From Bacteroidota bacterium (GTDB lineage Bacteria > Bacteroidota > Bacteroidia > Cytophagales > Cyclobacteriaceae), in contig JAFDYU010000024.1 of NCBI GenBank assembly GCA_018267285.1, forward strand, positions 1 to 40,259: a DNA stretch of 40,259 nt. The letters are read 5' to 3'. The first letter of the stretch is position 1. Every line of letters begins with the position of its first letter. A program made the position numbers and the translations under genes. Positions 25,976 to 34,580 of the stretch are shown one piece after another. The notes under the pieces were generated by a model, which ran no database searches, had not been told where the DNA came from, and saw only the letters and a program-made list of their open reading frames with translations.

Positions 25976-26003
25976 TTTGCCACATCCGGGTGGCGTATTT
26001 TTG
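25976..26003 (+). promoter_or_regulatory. Promoter of the YbbR-like gene with an embedded small hairpin
   Basis: TTTG (25976-25979), a 16-base spacer and TATTTTTG (25996-26003). The spacer contains a 5-bp hairpin (GCCAC 25979-25983 with GTGGC 25990-25994). The box ends 8 bases before ATG 26012. Confidence 0.5.
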
Positions 26004-26011
26004 GATGAGCA

Positions 26012-26944
26012 ATGAACTTCCTCCGGATTATAATTAGCCTCTTTCGCTTTGACCGTGCCAACTGGAAGGCCGTTGTTTTGTGCGAGCTTGCGGCCATTGT
26101 TTTTTGGACGTTCAACGCATTCAACAAAAACTATTCGACTAATGTACGATTCCCCATCCTGTTTGAGTTTAATGGAGATCGATATACCCCGGCCGATCAT
26201 TTACCAAAAACCATTAACCTAAACGTTACAGGCATTGGTTGGGAGTTGTTTAGAAAATACCTTGGGTTTAAAGTACCTCAACTGATTATCCCGCTGGAGC
26301 GACCCGGTGAAATAAAAAAAATTGTGGCGGGCGGATTGTTGCCGGTGGTGAGTTCTCAAATCAGAAACCTTAAGGTAAATTTTGTGGCCACCGATACGCT
26401 GTACTTGCGCATCGACAAACGAGATGCGCATCGGTACAAATTAGTGGCCGATATTTCAAACATTACATTTCGCGAAGGCTACGGACGCATCAGCCCGGTG
26501 GTAATCTTACCCGACTCCATCGAACTGGAAGGACCCGAAAGCAGGGTGCACGCTTTTGTCGACTCAATCATGTTGACGGTCGGTAAAGGAGACGTGAATG
26601 AAAATTTTCGCGAAGAGGTAGAAATCACTTTTGATGGAAGCGAATTTGTTAAGAAAAAACCATCTCAGGTTCAGGTGATGTTTGAAGTGGGGCAGGTGCA
26701 CATTGTTTCAAAACGATTTCAACCTATGATGAATACAAAAGCAATTGCCCAACACGACAGCGTAACGGTAAAGTTTCAGGTTCCGATAGATCGGCTGGCA
26801 GATTTTAAGGTTACGGCCAACGATATAATTGTAAATGTAAAAACGGGCAAACAAAAAAATCATTTTGAATTACCTCAAGTAACAAACGTACCATCGTATG
26901 TGCACATACTGGAGATCGATTCGGTTCGCCTCAAGCCCAATTGA
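26012..26944 (+). CDS. YbbR-like domain protein
   Basis: A 310-residue protein with one membrane anchor near the N-terminus (about 19-36, WKAVVLCELAAIVFWTFN), then extracytoplasmic beta-rich repeats typical of YbbR domains (LNVTGIGWELFRKYLG, DSIELEGPESRVHAFVDSIML). In Firmicutes, YbbR (CdaR) regulates the diadenylate cyclase CdaA. In Bacteroidota the gene commonly sits between yajC and coaE, as here, and its role is not established. No cyclase gene is in this window. The coaE ATG lies 31 bases downstream with its own promoter box between. Confidence 0.87.
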   Translation: MNFLRIIISLFRFDRANWKAVVLCELAAIVFWTFNAFNKNYSTNVRFPILFEFNGDRYTPADHLPKTINLNVTGIGWELFRKYLGFKVPQLIIPLERPGEIKKIVAGGLLPVVSSQIRNLKVNFVATDTLYLRIDKRDAHRYKLVADISNITFREGYGRISPVVILPDSIELEGPESRVHAFVDSIMLTVGKGDVNENFREEVEITFDGSEFVKKKPSQVQVMFEVGQVHIVSKRFQPMMNTKAIAQHDSVTVKFQVPIDRLADFKVTANDIIVNVKTGKQKNHFELPQVTNVPSYVHILEIDSVRLKPN

Positions 26945-26953
26945 TTTTTCAAC

Positions 26954-26961
26954 TAATTTTG
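26954..26961 (+). promoter_or_regulatory. Bacteroidota -7 box before coaE
   Basis: TAATTTTG, an exact match to TAnnTTTG, 14 bases before the ATG at 26976. It supports that ATG over the open upstream frame. Confidence 0.4.
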
Positions 26962-26975
26962 TATCGAAAAGTAAG

Positions 26976-27581
26976 ATGAAAAGACCGCTTCGAATCGGAG
27001 TGACCGGGGGTATCGGTTCGGGGAAAAGCCTGGTGTGCAAAATATTTTCATCACTGGGCATACCCGTTTACGATGCCGACAGCCGAGCCAAGAAACTCAT
27101 GAATGAGGATGCCCTCTTATGTGATCAGATCAAAAAGAAGTTTGGTGCAGAATCGTATGTTAATGGCTTGTTAAATCGCGAATATCTATCCCGATACGTC
27201 TTCAACGATTCCCAAAAATTGCAGGAACTTAACGAACTTGTTCACCCGAGGGTGCTCGAAGATAGTGAACGGTGGATCATCAAAAATAAAGAAGCGACTT
27301 ACATCATTAAAGAAGCAGCATTGCTTTTTGAGTCGGGATCGTACAAAACACTGGATAAAATCATTGTAGTGAGTGCGCCCGAAGAGCTACGGGTAAAACG
27401 TGTATTGCTTCGCGACCGGGGCAGAACCAAAGAAGATGTGGCCAAAATTATTTCTAACCAAATGAATGAACAGGAGAAGACAAGCCGGGCTGATTTTATT
27501 ATCCGTAATGACGAAAGTACGTTAGTGGTACCTCAGGTTTTGAATTTACACGAACGGTTTAATAAGGGTCTTGAAAAATGA
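26976..27581 (+). CDS. coaE: Dephospho-CoA kinase
   Basis: A 201-residue protein from ATG 26976. It phosphorylates the 3' hydroxyl of dephospho-CoA, the last step of coenzyme A synthesis. The P-loop is GGIGSGKS (11-18), preceded by the RIGVTG strand. The CoaE signature YDADSRAKKLM follows, then LNELVHPRVLE (substrate lid region), KEAALLFESG (CoA-binding domain) and RVLLRDRGRTKEDVAKII. The length is normal. Earlier in-frame codons overlap the end of ybbR and lie upstream of the promoter box. It is the last gene of the nusB-to-coaE cluster. Confidence 0.96.
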   Translation: MKRPLRIGVTGGIGSGKSLVCKIFSSLGIPVYDADSRAKKLMNEDALLCDQIKKKFGAESYVNGLLNREYLSRYVFNDSQKLQELNELVHPRVLEDSERWIIKNKEATYIIKEAALLFESGSYKTLDKIIVVSAPEELRVKRVLLRDRGRTKEDVAKIISNQMNEQEKTSRADFIIRNDESTLVVPQVLNLHERFNKGLEK

Positions 27582-27633
27582 ACTCTTACCGTATCATTGC
27601 GTTAGATTTAAGTTCTGTTATTAATTGAAGTTC

Positions 27634-28683
27634 ATGAACAAAAGAATTGCTATACTTTGTATTGTTACATTGCCTTTCCTCATTTCTTGCAAAGGGAAAA
27701 AAGTTGAACTGCCGAGTGTCAACAAACCCGGGGCTGTACTGGCCGAAGGCTTTGTGGTAGAGCCTCAGGTTGAAAGTGAGAACGTGGAAGTGCCCGGGTC
27801 CCTGTTGCCTATGGAAGAAACACAAATACGCCCCGAGGTAACCGGCCGTATTGTTAAACTTAATATCCAAGAAGGCTCCATGGTGAAAAGGGGCGAGTTG
27901 CTGGTTAAACTTTTTGATCAAGACCTGCAGGCACAAATGAAAAAATTGCAGGTGCAGCTCGATATTTCTAACCGAACCGTTGACCGCCAACGCGATTTGC
28001 TCGCCATCAACGGCATCAGCCAGCAGGATTTTGATTTAAGCGCATTGGCAGTGGACAATCTGAAAGCAGACATTGAAACCACAAAAATTTCTATTTCTAA
28101 AACAGAAATACGTGCTCCTTACGATGGCAAACTTGGTTTACGAAATGTGAGTTTGGGCGCGTATGTTTCACCTTCCGATATTCTTACCAGCATCCGGCAG
28201 GTTAACCAATTGAAATTAGATTTCTCCATCCCAGAAAAATATGCGAAAGAAATTGGCGTGGGGTATTCGGTTAGGTTTCGGGTTGACGGTGGCAACAAAG
28301 ACCACGTGGCAACGGTGATTGCTACAGAAGGAAATGTTGACCCCGTAACACGCACCTTAAAAATCAAAGCCATTGTAAAAGAAAACCATCCCGAATTATT
28401 GCCCGGGGTATTTGCAAAAGTTAACCTGCAGTTGGGGCATCAGTCTAACGCGCTGATGGTGCCCTCGCAGGCAGTTATACCCATGGCGCGCAGCAAGCAA
28501 ATTATTTTGTTGCAAAAAGACAGCGCTAAATTTTTAACGGTGGAAACGGGCATACGCGATTCGGTGTATGTGCAAATTGTAACAGGCCTGAAGCCGGGCG
28601 ATACGATCGTTACCACCGGGTTAATGGCGATTCGCCCCAAGGCGAAAATCAAAATAACAAAACTGAATTATTACGGAAAATAA
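27634..28683 (+). CDS. RND efflux periplasmic adaptor (membrane fusion protein)
   Basis: A 349-residue protein from ATG 27634. MNKRIAILCIVTLPFLISC ends in a lipobox, so it is a predicted inner-membrane-anchored lipoprotein like AcrA. The domains are in the usual order: a lipoyl/barrel-sandwich half motif (IRPEVTGRIVKLNIQEGSMV), a helical hairpin (QAQMKKLQVQLDISNRTVDRQ), the returning half (TEIRAPYDGKLGLRNVSLGA), and a beta barrel and membrane-proximal domain (VDPVTRTLKIKAIVKENHP, GLKPGDTIVTTGLMAI). It connects the RND pump to the TolC-like channel. The pump gene starts 9 bases after it. It begins a three-gene efflux operon, and no dedicated regulator is next to it. Confidence 0.95.
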   Translation: MNKRIAILCIVTLPFLISCKGKKVELPSVNKPGAVLAEGFVVEPQVESENVEVPGSLLPMEETQIRPEVTGRIVKLNIQEGSMVKRGELLVKLFDQDLQAQMKKLQVQLDISNRTVDRQRDLLAINGISQQDFDLSALAVDNLKADIETTKISISKTEIRAPYDGKLGLRNVSLGAYVSPSDILTSIRQVNQLKLDFSIPEKYAKEIGVGYSVRFRVDGGNKDHVATVIATEGNVDPVTRTLKIKAIVKENHPELLPGVFAKVNLQLGHQSNALMVPSQAVIPMARSKQIILLQKDSAKFLTVETGIRDSVYVQIVTGLKPGDTIVTTGLMAIRPKAKIKITKLNYYGK

Positions 28684-28692
28684 AAAAAGGCC

Positions 28693-31600
28693 ATGAACAT
28701 ATCTGAGTTGAGCTTGAGGCGGCCGGTGCTTTCGTTTGTGATGAGCATTATTCTGGTGTTGTTTGGTGTGATTGGATTTAAGTTTCTTGGCGTGCGCGAT
28801 TACCCCGCCATCGACCCGCCTAACGTAAATGTGTTCACCACGTATTCGGGTGCTAACGCAGATATCATCGAATCGCAGATCACGGAACCGCTCGAAAAAG
28901 GAATCAACGGTATTGCGGGCATCCGAAATATTTCGTCCACATCGAGTCTGGGCACCAGCCGAATTAATGTAGAATTTGAATTGGGCGTTGACCTTGAGGC
29001 AGCCGCCAACGATGTGCGCGATAAAGTTTCGCAGGCGCAGCGTTCTTTGCCTCAAGATTTAACCGCGCCACCGGTGGTTTCCAAAGCCGATGCCAACTCC
29101 GATGCCATCATCAGCATGACGGTGCAGAGCAGCACCAAAAACCCGTTGCAACTCACCGAATATGCCACCAATGTGTTGGTGGAACGCCTTCAAACGATTA
29201 AAGGCGTAAGCAGCATTCAGATTTGGGGAGAAAAGAAATTTGCCATGCGTATCTGGCTTGACCCATCCAAGCTGAGCGCCTATAACCTTACTGCGCTTGA
29301 TGTGCAAAATGCCCTCATGCGTGAAAATATAGAACTGCCATCCGGTAAAATAGCAGGCAACTCCACTGAGCTAACCGTGCGAACTTTCGGACGGTTGTAC
29401 ACCGAAGAAGACTTTAATAATGTTATTGTTAAGGCATCGGCCACGGGCGACATCCGGTTGAAAAACGTGGGGCAGGCTATGCTTGGACCTGAAAACGAAG
29501 AGTCTATATTAAAAGACCGGGGTGTACCCATGGTAGGACTTGCGCTTGTGCCATTGCCGGGTGCGAACTATGTATCCATCTCCGATGAGTTTTACAAACG
29601 GATGGATCAATTAAAGAATGAAGTACCGGATGATATTAAACTAAACATTGCGCTCGACCAAACCGTATTTATTAAACGTGCAATTTCTGAAGTTCAGGAA
29701 ACGCTGTTGATATCGTTTTTACTTGTGGTGCTGATTATCTACTTATTCTTCCGCGATTTCCTCATTGCATTTCGACCGCTCATTGATATACCCGTATCGC
29801 TTACGGCCACCTTTTTTATCATGTACTTGTGTAATTTTTCCATCAATGTGCTGACCATGCTCGGCATTGTGCTGGCCACCGGGCTTGTGGTAGACGATGG
29901 TATTGTGGTGACGGAAAATATCTATAAAAAATTAGAAGGTGGAATGAATAAATACAAGGCAGCAAAGGAGGGTTCGAGAGAAATTTTCTTTGCCGTCATT
30001 TCAACATCCATCACACTGGCGGTTGTTTTCCTCCCCATTATTTTTCTGCAGGGATTTGTAGGCCGATTGTTTCGTGAGTTTGGCATTGTGGTAGCGGGGG
30101 CAGTTCTGATCTCAGCCTTTGTGTCGTTAACGCTTACACCTGTGCTAAGTGTAAAACTCACTCGCGAAAAGCATGGCCATTCCAGGTTCTATCGATGGAC
30201 TGAACCCTTTTTCGTAGGGATGGAAAACGGCTACAAAAACTTCTTAGCCCGGTTTATGCGCGTGAGGTGGGTGGCGTTTGTAATCATCGCTTTTTGTGTA
30301 GGCTCGGTTTACTTACTGAGTTTTGTGCTTAAGTCTGAGTTGGCTCCGTTGGAAGACCGTAATCAATTTCGGATGAGCATCACCGCACCCGAGGGAACAT
30401 CCTTCGATTTCATGGATAAGTATGTAGACAAACTCAGTGAGTTTGTTCAGGATTCCATACCCGAAGCCCGGGTTGTGCTCACGGTAACGGCTCCAGGGTT
30501 TACAGGCGCTGGCGCTGTGAATACAGGGTACATGCGCACCACATTGGTAGATCCAAAATTCAGAAACCGATCGCAGAATGAGATTGTTGATATGGTGGGG
30601 CGAAATATGCGGAGATTTCCAGAAGGCAAAGCATTTGCCATGCAAGAACAAACCATCGCGGTGAGCAGACGAGGAGGGCAGCCGATCCAGTTTGTCATTC
30701 AAAACAACAACTTTGAAAAACTTCAAAATGTATTGCCTAAAATTTTGGAGAAGGCAAATTCTAACCCGACACTCCAAGGTGTAGATACGGATTTGAAATT
30801 CAACAAACCTGAGCTTCGCGTAAAAATCAACCGACTTAAAGCCACACAGCTTGGCATCAGCGTTCAAGATATTTCACAAACACTACAACTGGCCTACAGT
30901 AATTTAAGGTTTGGATATTTTACAAGAGACGGAAAACAATATCAGGTGATGGGGCAGGTGATGCGTATCGATCGCGATGACCCCGAAGACCTGAAGAAGC
31001 TTTATGTGCGCACAAGCTCAGGTCAACTTGTGTCTATCGACAACGTGGTTACGATTGAAGAGTCGGCAACACCACCAGCTTTGTATCATTTTAATCGGTA
31101 CAAGTCGGCTACCATTTCAGCGGGTCTTGCTCCCGGCAAAACCATTGGCGATGGCATTGCGGTGATGGAAGAAATTGTAAAGCCTTTACTTGACGATTCG
31201 TTTGCCACTTCATTGGCAGGCTCCTCGCGCGATTTTGCCGAGAGTTCCGGGAATACTTCGTTTGCATTTATCCTCGCCCTTGCCTTGATTTATCTCGTGC
31301 TGGCCGCTCAGTTTGAAAGTTTTGTCGATCCCCTTACCATAATGGTGACGGTGCCCCTGGCCATTTGTGGTGCATTTATTTCGTTGTGGATATTCGGCCA
31401 GACCATCAATATTTTTTCACAGATCGGCATGATCATGCTTATTGGGTTGGTAACTAAAAACGGAATTTTGATTGTAGAATTTGCCAACCAAAAACGCGAA
31501 GAAGGCCTCGATAAAATCACAGCCGTGTTAGAGGCATCGCGGTTGCGCCTGCGCCCCATTTTAATGACCAGCTTGGCTATGGCGTTGGGCTCATTGCCCA

Positions 31601-31809
31601 TTGCCCTTTCTTTGGGAGATGCCAGTACCAGCCGCGTGCCATTGGGTATTGTAATTGTTGGTGGAATTATGTTTTCACTCGTGCTTACGTTATTTGTAAT
31701 TCCGGCTATGTACTCTTTCTTGTCGCGTAAGAGAAAACATTTTGAAGCAGCGATGGACGAACCGGCTACGGAAACAAAACCCGTACACGAAATGGCCCTT
31801 GAGTCGTAA
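28693..31809 (+). CDS. RND multidrug efflux pump, HAE-1/AcrB family
   Basis: A 1038-residue inner-membrane proton/drug antiporter. The N-terminus RRPVLSFVMSIILVLFG starts TM1. Two large periplasmic loops and twelve membrane helices are arranged as two repeats. The proton relay residues are present: D401 and D402 in GLVVDDGIVVTEN and K922 in LVTKNGILIVEFANQ, matching AcrB D407/D408/K940. The second-half motif FVDPLTIMVTVPLAICGA is also typical. This points to hydrophobic drug, bile-salt or lipid export rather than metal export, because the Met triad and charged TM4 motif of CusA pumps are not apparent. Start, length and stop look complete. Confidence 0.96.
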   Translation: MNISELSLRRPVLSFVMSIILVLFGVIGFKFLGVRDYPAIDPPNVNVFTTYSGANADIIESQITEPLEKGINGIAGIRNISSTSSLGTSRINVEFELGVDLEAAANDVRDKVSQAQRSLPQDLTAPPVVSKADANSDAIISMTVQSSTKNPLQLTEYATNVLVERLQTIKGVSSIQIWGEKKFAMRIWLDPSKLSAYNLTALDVQNALMRENIELPSGKIAGNSTELTVRTFGRLYTEEDFNNVIVKASATGDIRLKNVGQAMLGPENEESILKDRGVPMVGLALVPLPGANYVSISDEFYKRMDQLKNEVPDDIKLNIALDQTVFIKRAISEVQETLLISFLLVVLIIYLFFRDFLIAFRPLIDIPVSLTATFFIMYLCNFSINVLTMLGIVLATGLVVDDGIVVTENIYKKLEGGMNKYKAAKEGSREIFFAVISTSITLAVVFLPIIFLQGFVGRLFREFGIVVAGAVLISAFVSLTLTPVLSVKLTREKHGHSRFYRWTEPFFVGMENGYKNFLARFMRVRWVAFVIIAFCVGSVYLLSFVLKSELAPLEDRNQFRMSITAPEGTSFDFMDKYVDKLSEFVQDSIPEARVVLTVTAPGFTGAGAVNTGYMRTTLVDPKFRNRSQNEIVDMVGRNMRRFPEGKAFAMQEQTIAVSRRGGQPIQFVIQNNNFEKLQNVLPKILEKANSNPTLQGVDTDLKFNKPELRVKINRLKATQLGISVQDISQTLQLAYSNLRFGYFTRDGKQYQVMGQVMRIDRDDPEDLKKLYVRTSSGQLVSIDNVVTIEESATPPALYHFNRYKSATISAGLAPGKTIGDGIAVMEEIVKPLLDDSFATSLAGSSRDFAESSGNTSFAFILALALIYLVLAAQFESFVDPLTIMVTVPLAICGAFISLWIFGQTINIFSQIGMIMLIGLVTKNGILIVEFANQKREEGLDKITAVLEASRLRLRPILMTSLAMALGSLPIALSLGDASTSRVPLGIVIVGGIMFSLVLTLFVIPAMYSFLSRKRKHFEAAMDEPATETKPVHEMALES

Positions 31810-31883
31810 AATCGTAACGCAACTCAGTAAAAGCAATTTTAAGACTTTTGAAACGAGAATGAAATTAAACAGATAAAAGAAAA

Positions 31884-33263
31884 ATGTGCAGTCCGAATCA
31901 CATCTATAAATATATTACTCTATCATTGTTGATAACAGCCTCGGTGGCTAAAAGCCAAGACCTGCTCACGTTGGAAGACGTTATTCAAATCACCATTGAA
32001 AACAATTTTGATATTAACATTGCTAAGAACAATCTGCAGGTAGCAAAAAATAATAACAACATTGGTTTAGTGGGTGGAGGCCAATCTACCGGTGGTACGG
32101 TAGTGGGTGGCACCACGGGTATGCTTCCACAAATTTCGATAGGAGCCGGCAGCCCGCAAAACCCCATGGGCTTTGGTCGTACTACCAGCACCCTAAAATA
32201 CTCAGACCCAAAATCAAACGTTAACGGCCAAACACTTAATTCGGTGAGTTATGCTCCCTCCATTGTAGCCACTTGGTATTTTTTCGATGGCCTAAAAATG
32301 TTTGCCACCAAAAAGAAATTAAACCGGGCAGAAGAATTGAGCGACTTGCAATACCGATTAGCGGTTGAAAACACGTTGCTCACTGCGCTCACCACGTATT
32401 ATCAAATGATAAGCATAAAACAATTCATCAAATCGTTAAATACTTCTTTGGTGTTGGGGGCAGATCAAAAAAAACTGGCCGATGAAAAGTTGAAAGCCGG
32501 TGTTGGCTCGGCCGTAGATGTGTTGCAAACTCAAATTGATTACAATAATATTCTGGTACAGATTACACAGCAAGAAAACCTGCTGAATGAACAGCGAGTA
32601 AGTTTGAACACCATTTTAAAACGCCCGCAGGATGTTGAATTTACGGTGCCCGATACGATCATCGTACAAACGAAACCGGAATACATCAGCGCGCTATACA
32701 ATACAGAAAAAAATAATAACTCCATTTTGATTGGCCGAAAAACCCTTGAAATAGATGGATTGGCTCTAAAAGAGTTTAGGGCCAACTCAATGCCCAAAAT
32801 AGGACTTACCGGGAATTACACATACCAACACTTTTCCAACGACATTGGTTTTGTAAGGCTAAGCCAAAGTTCCGGTTACAATGGCGGGTTTATTTTTTCG
32901 TGGACCATACTCAATAACCTCGCTACCCGAACTGCCATAAGAAATCAAAAGATGCAGGTTGCCTCGGATAACTTGCGTTTGCAGGCATCTGAACTACTTG
33001 AAAAATCTAATTTGTACAAAGCCTATTTAAGTTTTCAGAATAATCTTAAGATCATTGATCTGGCAAAACAAAATGTGCAACTATCCAATCAAAGCCTGTA
33101 TATCGCGGCACAACGATTTAAACAAGGCTTATCCAATTACATCGAATACCGAACGGTAAAGCTCGCATTTGAAACGGCCGAATACCAATTATCTCAGGCT
33201 GCGTACAACACTAAACTGAGTGAACTAAATTTTTTGAAAGCCCAGGGATTGCTGGTGCATTGA
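31884..33263 (+). CDS. TolC-family outer-membrane efflux protein
   Basis: A 459-residue protein. Residues 1-23 form a signal peptide (YKYITLSLLITASVAKSQ). Two OEP-type repeats of long helices and barrel strands follow: LTLEDVIQITIENNFDINIAKNN, DLQYRLAVENTLLTALTTYYQ, DQKKLADEKLKAGVGSAVDVLQ and, in the second repeat, QRFKQGLSNYIEYRTVK and QAAYNTKLSELNFLKAQG. It forms the outer-membrane duct for the upstream adaptor and pump (74-base gap to the pump). After NNNNIGLVGG it has a Gly/Thr-rich stretch (about 57-85) that is longer than I expect in this family at this point. Confidence 0.94.
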   Translation: MCSPNHIYKYITLSLLITASVAKSQDLLTLEDVIQITIENNFDINIAKNNLQVAKNNNNIGLVGGGQSTGGTVVGGTTGMLPQISIGAGSPQNPMGFGRTTSTLKYSDPKSNVNGQTLNSVSYAPSIVATWYFFDGLKMFATKKKLNRAEELSDLQYRLAVENTLLTALTTYYQMISIKQFIKSLNTSLVLGADQKKLADEKLKAGVGSAVDVLQTQIDYNNILVQITQQENLLNEQRVSLNTILKRPQDVEFTVPDTIIVQTKPEYISALYNTEKNNNSILIGRKTLEIDGLALKEFRANSMPKIGLTGNYTYQHFSNDIGFVRLSQSSGYNGGFIFSWTILNNLATRTAIRNQKMQVASDNLRLQASELLEKSNLYKAYLSFQNNLKIIDLAKQNVQLSNQSLYIAAQRFKQGLSNYIEYRTVKLAFETAEYQLSQAAYNTKLSELNFLKAQGLLVH

Positions 33264-33289
33264 ATTGGAGATGGTAACCTTAGAAGTCG

Positions 33290-33673
33290 TCAATCCTTTG
33301 GCTCCCACAACTCAATTTTATTTCCTTCCGGATCGAGAATCCATCCGAACTTGCCGTACGGAAATTCTTGCACCTCTCCCACAATTTGAACCCCTTCTTC
33401 TTTTAAGATTTTCAAAAGCTCGACCAGGTTTTCTACCCGGTAGTTGAACATGAATGGTTTTTCGCTGGGTTGGAAATATTTTGTGTCTTTAGCAAACGGA
33501 CTCCAAGCCGTTTGTGCGGGCTCCTTAGCCTCTTTGTTGTTGGGGTCAATCCATTCAAATGAAACACCATATTCAGTAACGGGCAAGCCAAGATGTTTGC
33601 CGTACCACTCCTTCAGTTTTTTGGGGTCGTCTGCTTTAAAGAAAACGCCCCCGAGTCCGGTTACACGTTTCAT
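33290..33673 (-). CDS. VOC-family (glyoxalase/bleomycin-resistance fold) protein
   Basis: A 127-residue single-domain protein. The beta-alpha-beta-beta-beta halves are visible: GLGGVFFKADDPKKLKEWYGKHLGLP at the start, with FNYRVENLVELLKILKEEGVQ and PYGKFGWILDPEGNKIELWEP at the end. The late Glu in KIELWEP and acidic or His residues in the first half are the usual metal ligands. The reaction or ligand cannot be told from sequence. It begins 7 bases after the scpA stop on the same strand, so it is probably co-transcribed with scpA, and it ends tail to tail with the TolC-like gene. Confidence 0.88.
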   Translation of the reverse strand: MKRVTGLGGVFFKADDPKKLKEWYGKHLGLPVTEYGVSFEWIDPNNKEAKEPAQTAWSPFAKDTKYFQPSEKPFMFNYRVENLVELLKILKEEGVQIVGEVQEFPYGKFGWILDPEGNKIELWEPKD

Positions 33674-33680
33674 TGGTTTG

Positions 33681-34445
33681 TTAAGCTTGTTCGGTAATTA
33701 CGGTTTCTGGTTTTGTAACCCAAAAGTTATTAAAGCCTTCGCCCACCTGAATATTCAATAATCCATTGGCCAACATTTCTAAGATCGCGAGGAAATTAAA
33801 AATCAGCGCAATGCGGGTAGGCGCGTTTTGAAAAAGTTCGGTAAACGCTACGCGCGATTTGGCGGTAACTTCGTTGAGGATAAATTCTTTTTGCCCCTCT
33901 ACGGTATAGGGGTACTGAATTACCTGATGTACCGGTCGGTTCTTTTCTTCCTCCTGCCTCTTCAATACTTTTTCAAATACCGTGAGCAATTTGAAAAGAT
34001 CAACATCTTGCAGTTCGGCTTCCACGTTGGTGCTTTCGGCCAACTGGCGAAGTTCTTTCATCAGGTTGCCGCGCTTTTCTTTCATCAGCTCCGTCTCTTC
34101 CATTTTGTGGAATTGATCAATCACCGACTTGTACTTTTTGTACTCCATCAAATGCTTCACCAGTTCTTCGCGTGGATCTATTTCGTTGCCTTGTTCATCA
34201 AGTTGAGGGCGTGGCAACAGCATTTTAGATTTAATACGCATAAGTGTGGCTGCTACCAGAATGAATTCGCTCGCCACTTCAATGTTCAGGGTCTCTAACC
34301 GGTGCAGGTATTCCAAAAAGTCGGCTGTGATTTTTGAAATCGGAATATCGTTGATATCCAATTCATCGCGTTCGATAAAAAAAAGAAGCAGATCAAACGG
34401 GCCTTCAAATAAGGGAAGCCTTACCTCAAAATTTTCTTGCACCAT
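33681..34445 (-). CDS. scpA: Segregation and condensation protein A
   Basis: A 254-residue kleisin subunit of the SMC-ScpAB condensin. The diagnostic N-terminal region is VRLPLFEGPFDLLLFFIERDELDINDIPISKITADFLEYL, followed by a helical segment LIAATLMRIKSKMLLP-like (here ILVAATLMRIKSKMLLPRP). The C-terminal winged helix is about 170-250, with RVAFTELFQNAPTRIALIFNFLAILEM. It bridges SMC heads to organise and segregate the chromosome. A Bacteroidota promoter box is present upstream, and the VOC gene follows after 7 bases. scpB and smc are not in the window. Confidence 0.95.
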   Translation of the reverse strand: MVQENFEVRLPLFEGPFDLLLFFIERDELDINDIPISKITADFLEYLHRLETLNIEVASEFILVAATLMRIKSKMLLPRPQLDEQGNEIDPREELVKHLMEYKKYKSVIDQFHKMEETELMKEKRGNLMKELRQLAESTNVEAELQDVDLFKLLTVFEKVLKRQEEEKNRPVHQVIQYPYTVEGQKEFILNEVTAKSRVAFTELFQNAPTRIALIFNFLAILEMLANGLLNIQVGEGFNNFWVTKPETVITEQA

Positions 34446-34461
34446 GGTTTAAATAAGTTTG

Positions 34462-34469
34462 CAAAAATA
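34462..34469 (-). promoter_or_regulatory. Bacteroidota -7 box for scpA
   Basis: The minus strand reads TATTTTTG, 16 bases before the scpA ATG at 34445. It is divergent from the dxs box at 34510-34517. Confidence 0.45.
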
Positions 34470-34509
34470 TTCAAAACCCAAGACAAAAACGTGAACAAAT
34501 AGAAATACG

Positions 34510-34517
34510 TAAATTTG
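34510..34517 (+). promoter_or_regulatory. Bacteroidota -7 box for dxs
   Basis: TAAATTTG, an exact TAnnTTTG match. Transcription would begin near 34522, leaving a leader of about 60 bases before ATG 34581 and excluding the open frame that extends back to 34515. Confidence 0.4.
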
Positions 34518-34580
34518 CGACCGATTCATTGGAAATCAGGCGAAACGATTAACTTTATTGGCTATCTGAAGGTATTTAAG

